Source: Bryum argenteum
Taxonomy: Eukaryota > Streptophyta > Bryopsida > Bryales > Bryaceae
DNA: 64,000 nucleotides
Direction of reading: 5' to 3'
NCBI GenBank assembly: GCA_037043015.1
Contig: CM073326.1
Location: 62,001 to 126,000 of the forward strand
Made by a program: the position numbers and the translations under genes. The notes under the pieces are model-generated. The model worked only from the letters and a program-made list of their open reading frames with translations. It ran no database searches and was not told the origin of the DNA. Of the stretch, positions 60,585-64,000 are shown in pieces (positions within the stretch are counted from its first letter, which is position 1; every line of letters begins with the position of its first letter).

Positions 60585-61816
60585 CCCAATACGTGCGCAC
60601 CGCACTGGAGATCCTTCCTCCCTCAACAAGGGAGTCCTTGAGAATCCTGGAGTCGAAGAGTTCTGCACTCGTGATGCACATCACGAGGGAGCTGAGGTTT
60701 TCGGTTCCATGAAACGAAAGGCAGATGTTCCCATTGGCGCTGAAGAAGAAACTCATAGACCGGACACTGTGAACTTCTCCCGACCTAAGGTAGGAATTAG
60801 AGTCACTCGAGCACGAGCTCATACTTTGAGCACAATTCGTGAAGAACATGAAGTGGAGGAAAGTCCTGCTCAACCTTTCAGCTCCGCTGGGTCTGATATT
60901 TGTGGCGTCAGTGCCGTGTAAGAGACTCGAGTGAACGAGAAGCTATGGTATATTGCCCGTGTCGGTAAGCTTTCCGCTAAAGCATGTTGGGCACAGATGG
61001 CTGTAACTAGGAAGAAATGTACCGCCCGGATAGTCCTAAACGGGAGGAGCACCCCCAGCTCCAACTTACACCGGAGTTTGGAACCACCCTTAGAAAGCTC
61101 CCCGCAAGGTGGTACAAGAGTTCTTCTTCTGTGCAGATGATATTGAGAGGTGCGTGAAGGGATTTCGTCGTAGGTGGATTGAGCCCTTCAGCGAGACGGA
61201 TGAACGACCGCCTATCCCTTTGGTTTGGCCTGTGAAAATCGGGACCAATCTCACGCGTGGTGAAATTGATGCATTGAAAAATGCCGGATTTCAACTTCCT
61301 CAAAAGGAGCGTGTCCCTGTAAACCAAACGTTTACGAATGGTGCTCCACCTCGTGATTTGTCCAATGTTCCTGTACCGGATAACGCAGATGTTTTTCCGA
61401 AGACGCGAAACTCCAAGACCATCCGTCGCTCATGTCCGACAGCCTCGTCGAAGCAAATGAAGAACATATACTCTGCTAAGGCGATGAAGGCAACCATTTT
61501 GAAGGTGACTATGATCCCCGAACCCGGTTTTGGGTGTGTGGTTACGTTGCAGTCTAAACCGCCTCCGACCAAGTCGATCTATCAAGTCTCGATCAGCTCG
61601 TTCCCGGAATGCAATTGCCCAGCATTCAAAGAGACAATGGCTAAGTTAGGTAGACGTGGGAACCCGTATAAAAACTGCAAGCATCTCTACTTTATTCTAG
61701 AGTCGGTCTGCAAACTAGATGTCGAAATGGATCTCTTCACGCATGCGGCTACCCTTAGTTTCAACGAGGTCAAGACAATTCTCGAGAGGGGGGTACTAGA
61801 CCACGTTACTTCTTAG
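60585..61816 (+). pseudogene. C-terminal part of MULE transposase B with SWIM finger
   Basis: Continues the transposase after the array. The first residues (TAQYVRTALE) line up with TAQRRANQ of copy A. The stretch then changes frame more than once. The longest open part, 61109-61816, includes CADDIERCVKGFRRRWIEPF and the SWIM motif CxC...CxH (CNCPAF, NCKHLYFIL). SWIM fingers are common at the end of MULE transposases and are thought to bind DNA or protein. Confidence 0.72.
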
Positions 61817-62254
61817 TTCACCCCAGTCACTTTATCTACTAGTTTACTCTCTATAGTTTTTCGTATTGGCTAGACCTCTAAACATTATGTAACACGATAT
61901 ATCTAAACATTAATATATATATATATATATGAATACCATGTTTTCCGTGTCACAGTCGTCACTAATTTTGGATATATGATGAATTGTCCAAGTGATCAAA
62001 CTCGGTTCAATTTGTTGTGAACAACGTGTCTTCACCACAAAAGATCCAAAGTATATGCCTATAAATTCCACGGTTATAGGTACTCAGATCCACGGTAATA
62101 GGTGAAAATCTTGCAAATATTCTTGAAAATATTCGTTTTTTAAATTTTAAAAAATATTTTTAGTAATTTTTTTACTATTAATAACTTTTCCTTGCTAAAA
62201 AATTTGAAATTCAGCGCTCACCGCTCGACGCTCACGCCACAGTAACGTCCTGCG
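61817..62254. other. AT-rich gap after transposase B
   Basis: Has a TA microsatellite near 61911-61931, then AT-rich DNA with CCACGGTAATAGG near 62090 and GCTCACC heptamers at 62214-62236. No gene was seen. Confidence 0.45.
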
Positions 62255-62759
62255 CGAGAGATCCGACGAGCATCAACAGTGGATGTGAGAAAAGAATACG
62301 AACTAGGTATGATGCAGTTTTTAAGAAGAAATTGGTCGCCGGAAGTTGTAAAGAATTAAATAAGTACAGTAGATTGGATAAATTTGACAATTACAATGTT
62401 GGAGAGTAAATGTTGAATACTATTAGGCAATTGTAATTAGTGTCATGAATGCGCAAGTGTTGGTAGTCTCAGATTTGGAAAAGCGACGGCGGCCGTCATT
62501 GTCAGAGCATTTGAATCTAAATTCGAAAAATAGATTAGCATCTCATGTCAGAGACTGTCACATTTGGTAGCCCATGAGCCGTCATAGTTGTTGCGATCAT
62601 TAATGATCAACTGCGAAAATTACGTTAGTGGGCGGCTTGTAAATTTTGTATAAATAGGAGTAGGACGTCGATATGGACCTTTCCATTGTTCGTTTAGATG
62701 GTGTTGGTAAGGTATTGAGACGTTCTGTTCCTTGTTCATTTCAATAGAATTTTGACGTG
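62255..62759 (+). promoter_or_regulatory. Promoter region of companion copy D
   Basis: Matches 5049-5552 of locus A from about the transposase start codon onward, but no transposase lies to its left. TATAAATAGG at 62649-62658 is about 100 bp upstream of the ATG. Confidence 0.5.
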
Positions 62760-63438
62760 ATGGACGCGGTGAGCATGGGGTCTGGGAGATCCAATGAGAG
62801 TGTGCCAAAGAAGAAGAAGAAGAGAGGGGGTACCTGTTTTAGTAACACGAAAGCGCGCAAACGGAGCGCATTGCGAAAGGTGGGTGTGCCTAGGTCCAGT
62901 AGAGATGAGGGGGAACTTGCTGATTTTAACTTGGACAATGATGAAGTCGAGCCGCAGTGCAGGCGGAATCTCAAAATGCGGTCGATCAATTTAGACACCG
63001 TGCCCGTGATTGTTGGGAAAGATACAGCTAAAGATGTGAACGATTTCATGAGATTTATTGATGAGCAGGAGCGCGGAAGAAGTGGTGATGAGGTTGCACA
63101 GGATTCCGAGAAGCAAGTACGGTAGTATTCTTGACATTTTGCCATTATGTTTTTGCTGTTTGAATTTAATGATTTGAATGTTGGTATACTAGGAAGATGC
63201 CGAGGACGGTCTCAAGGATGATGATGTAGATGATATAAGTTATAAGGTTACGGAGAAAGATATCAAGGATTGTTCTGAGAAAGAGGAGCGGATGGACAAG
63301 AACAAGAAGGTGGAAGATGTTGAAGACGATGAAGATACCTTTGATCGCATTTTAGAGGAGGAGGTAAATGACATGACGTTTTTCTTAAGTGTCATGAAGG
63401 AGTCAGGGCACATTTTAGCATTCACTCTCATAGATTAG
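62760..63438 (+). CDS. MULE companion protein, copy D (two exons)
   Basis: Exon 1 is 62760-63116 (donor GTACGG) and exon 2 is 63193-63438; 200 residues. Closely related to copy A: the same PKKKKKRGG basic run, KARKRSALRKVG, NLKMRSINLDTVP, FIDEQERG and the C-terminal VNDMTFFLSVMKESGHILAF. Exon 2 has exactly the same length (246 bp) in both copies, and the splice is phase 0 in both. Copy D lacks about 13 residues found before the splice in copy A. Both frames are open despite many substitutions, which suggests selection on the protein. The transposase expected on its left is absent; this may be a truncated element or a gene kept on its own. Confidence 0.72.
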
Positions 63439-64000
63439 ATATGCGATTATGTTTGCACGGTACGGCAATGTAAATTTCGATTAAGTATTGCATTAGTAAA
63501 GAGAATCTAACGTTCTTCTTAATATATGTTTGATTTGTGCTGATAATTATAAATCATGACAGATCTGATTAGAGTTACTAAGTAGAGAGTACGTGATACT
63601 TATAAGTACTATACTTCTGTGTATGTAAAATTCTTTGGGAGTGTACAATATACAAGTCTATAATACTGTATGCGATCAGAAGTACATGAAGAGGTTTTGA
63701 AATGAGGACAAAGCACATCAGAGAGGATGTCTATTTGAAGTCTAAAATGACATTATTATATTATGTATAATGTTACATGATTATTTAGAATGTCAAAGTT
63801 GAATATTAGATCTTCAACACCTTGTTACAGGAAAAAAAATACAAGTATCAGAACTTCGAGACTTAATAACATAAATCGACTAGGTAATATCCAATTTTAT
63901 TTAAGTGTTGTGCAAGTATGAAGACCCGTGCATAAAACATGCCAAGTATGATAAAATAAAAGATTGAAGGATAAAGACCGCTAGAAGGTACGGGTACTAC
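63439..64000. other. 3' flank of companion D
   Basis: The first ~130 bp match the flank of copy A after its stop. The rest is AT-rich, with no gene seen to the window edge. Confidence 0.45.

Larger units (their letters stand above)
27049..61816 (+). pseudogene. MULE transposase, copy B, opened by two gypsy insertions
   Basis: The N-terminal part (27049-29070) matches copy A throughout: low-complexity start, CVGHVQCRNQNC zinc finger, HxH, DDE core with FMADSAQADWNAV and CFFHW. A frame change lies near 28500. The coding sequence stops at a solo LTR (29071-34131), resumes at 34137-34231 (to GGFMEL and GTAAGT), has an intron with acceptor near 34437, and codes again to 34664. It then stops at the gypsy array and resumes at 60585. 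The last part has several stops and frame changes. It ends with a SWIM zinc finger (ECNCPAF...NCKHLYFIL) at about 61605-61695 and a TAG at 61814. Full length would be near 1,200 residues. Copy A shows the same exon border. A dead copy. Confidence 0.8.

Noticed and set aside
61911-61931. TA microsatellite as a regulatory element
   Set aside because: A simple repeat after the transposase stop; no other promoter feature nearby.

Overview
The window is plant-like nuclear DNA. Evidence: spliced genes with T-rich introns, Ty1/copia and Ty3/gypsy elements carrying plant-type primer-binding sites, and a Mutator-like (MULE) transposase with zinc-finger and SWIM modules. I cannot name the species. A bryophyte, another non-seed plant or a streptophyte alga would all fit. 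No rRNA, convincing tRNA or CRISPR array was seen.

Layout. (1) 1-6.5 kb: a MULE transposase on the minus strand, split by a 2.4-kb copia derivative (1602-4049, target duplication CTTAC), and a divergent two-exon companion gene (5553-6270). (2) 6.5-11.4 kb: a 56-bp minisatellite, a small two-exon gene (7383-11637), and its 3.8-kb intron, which holds a ~237-bp satellite and a solo LTR-like insertion (9000-10839). (3) 11.8-16.9 kb: a ten-exon gene (11859-16195) that reads as a ParB-like domain followed by a beta-class DNA-methyltransferase-like domain. It is tail to tail with a short ADD-domain gene (16417-16854). (4) 17-20 kb: 65-bp repeats and a second copy of the copia derivative in the opposite orientation. 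(5) 20-26 kb: AT-rich DNA, a ~3.1-kb segment bounded by ~125-bp inverted repeats, and at least 12 copies of a palindrome close to CCCTCGTATACGAGGG. (6) 26-61.8 kb: a second companion gene and divergent MULE transposase. The transposase is opened by a 5.06-kb solo gypsy LTR (29071-34131, duplication GTCTT) and by a 25.9-kb tandem gypsy array, LTR-internal-LTR-internal-LTR (34665-60579, duplication AACAG). (7) 62.2-63.5 kb: a third companion gene with no transposase beside it inside the window.

How it fits together. The MULE family appears to be a two-gene unit, transposase plus a lysine-rich/acidic companion sharing one divergent promoter region. The ParB-methyltransferase-like and ADD-like genes lie between two such units and could be host chromatin genes or transposon cargo; the sequence does not decide. 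The gypsy family is notable for 4.6-5.1-kb LTRs that carry a long sense ORF (about 995 codons where longest), present in two diverged LTR types.
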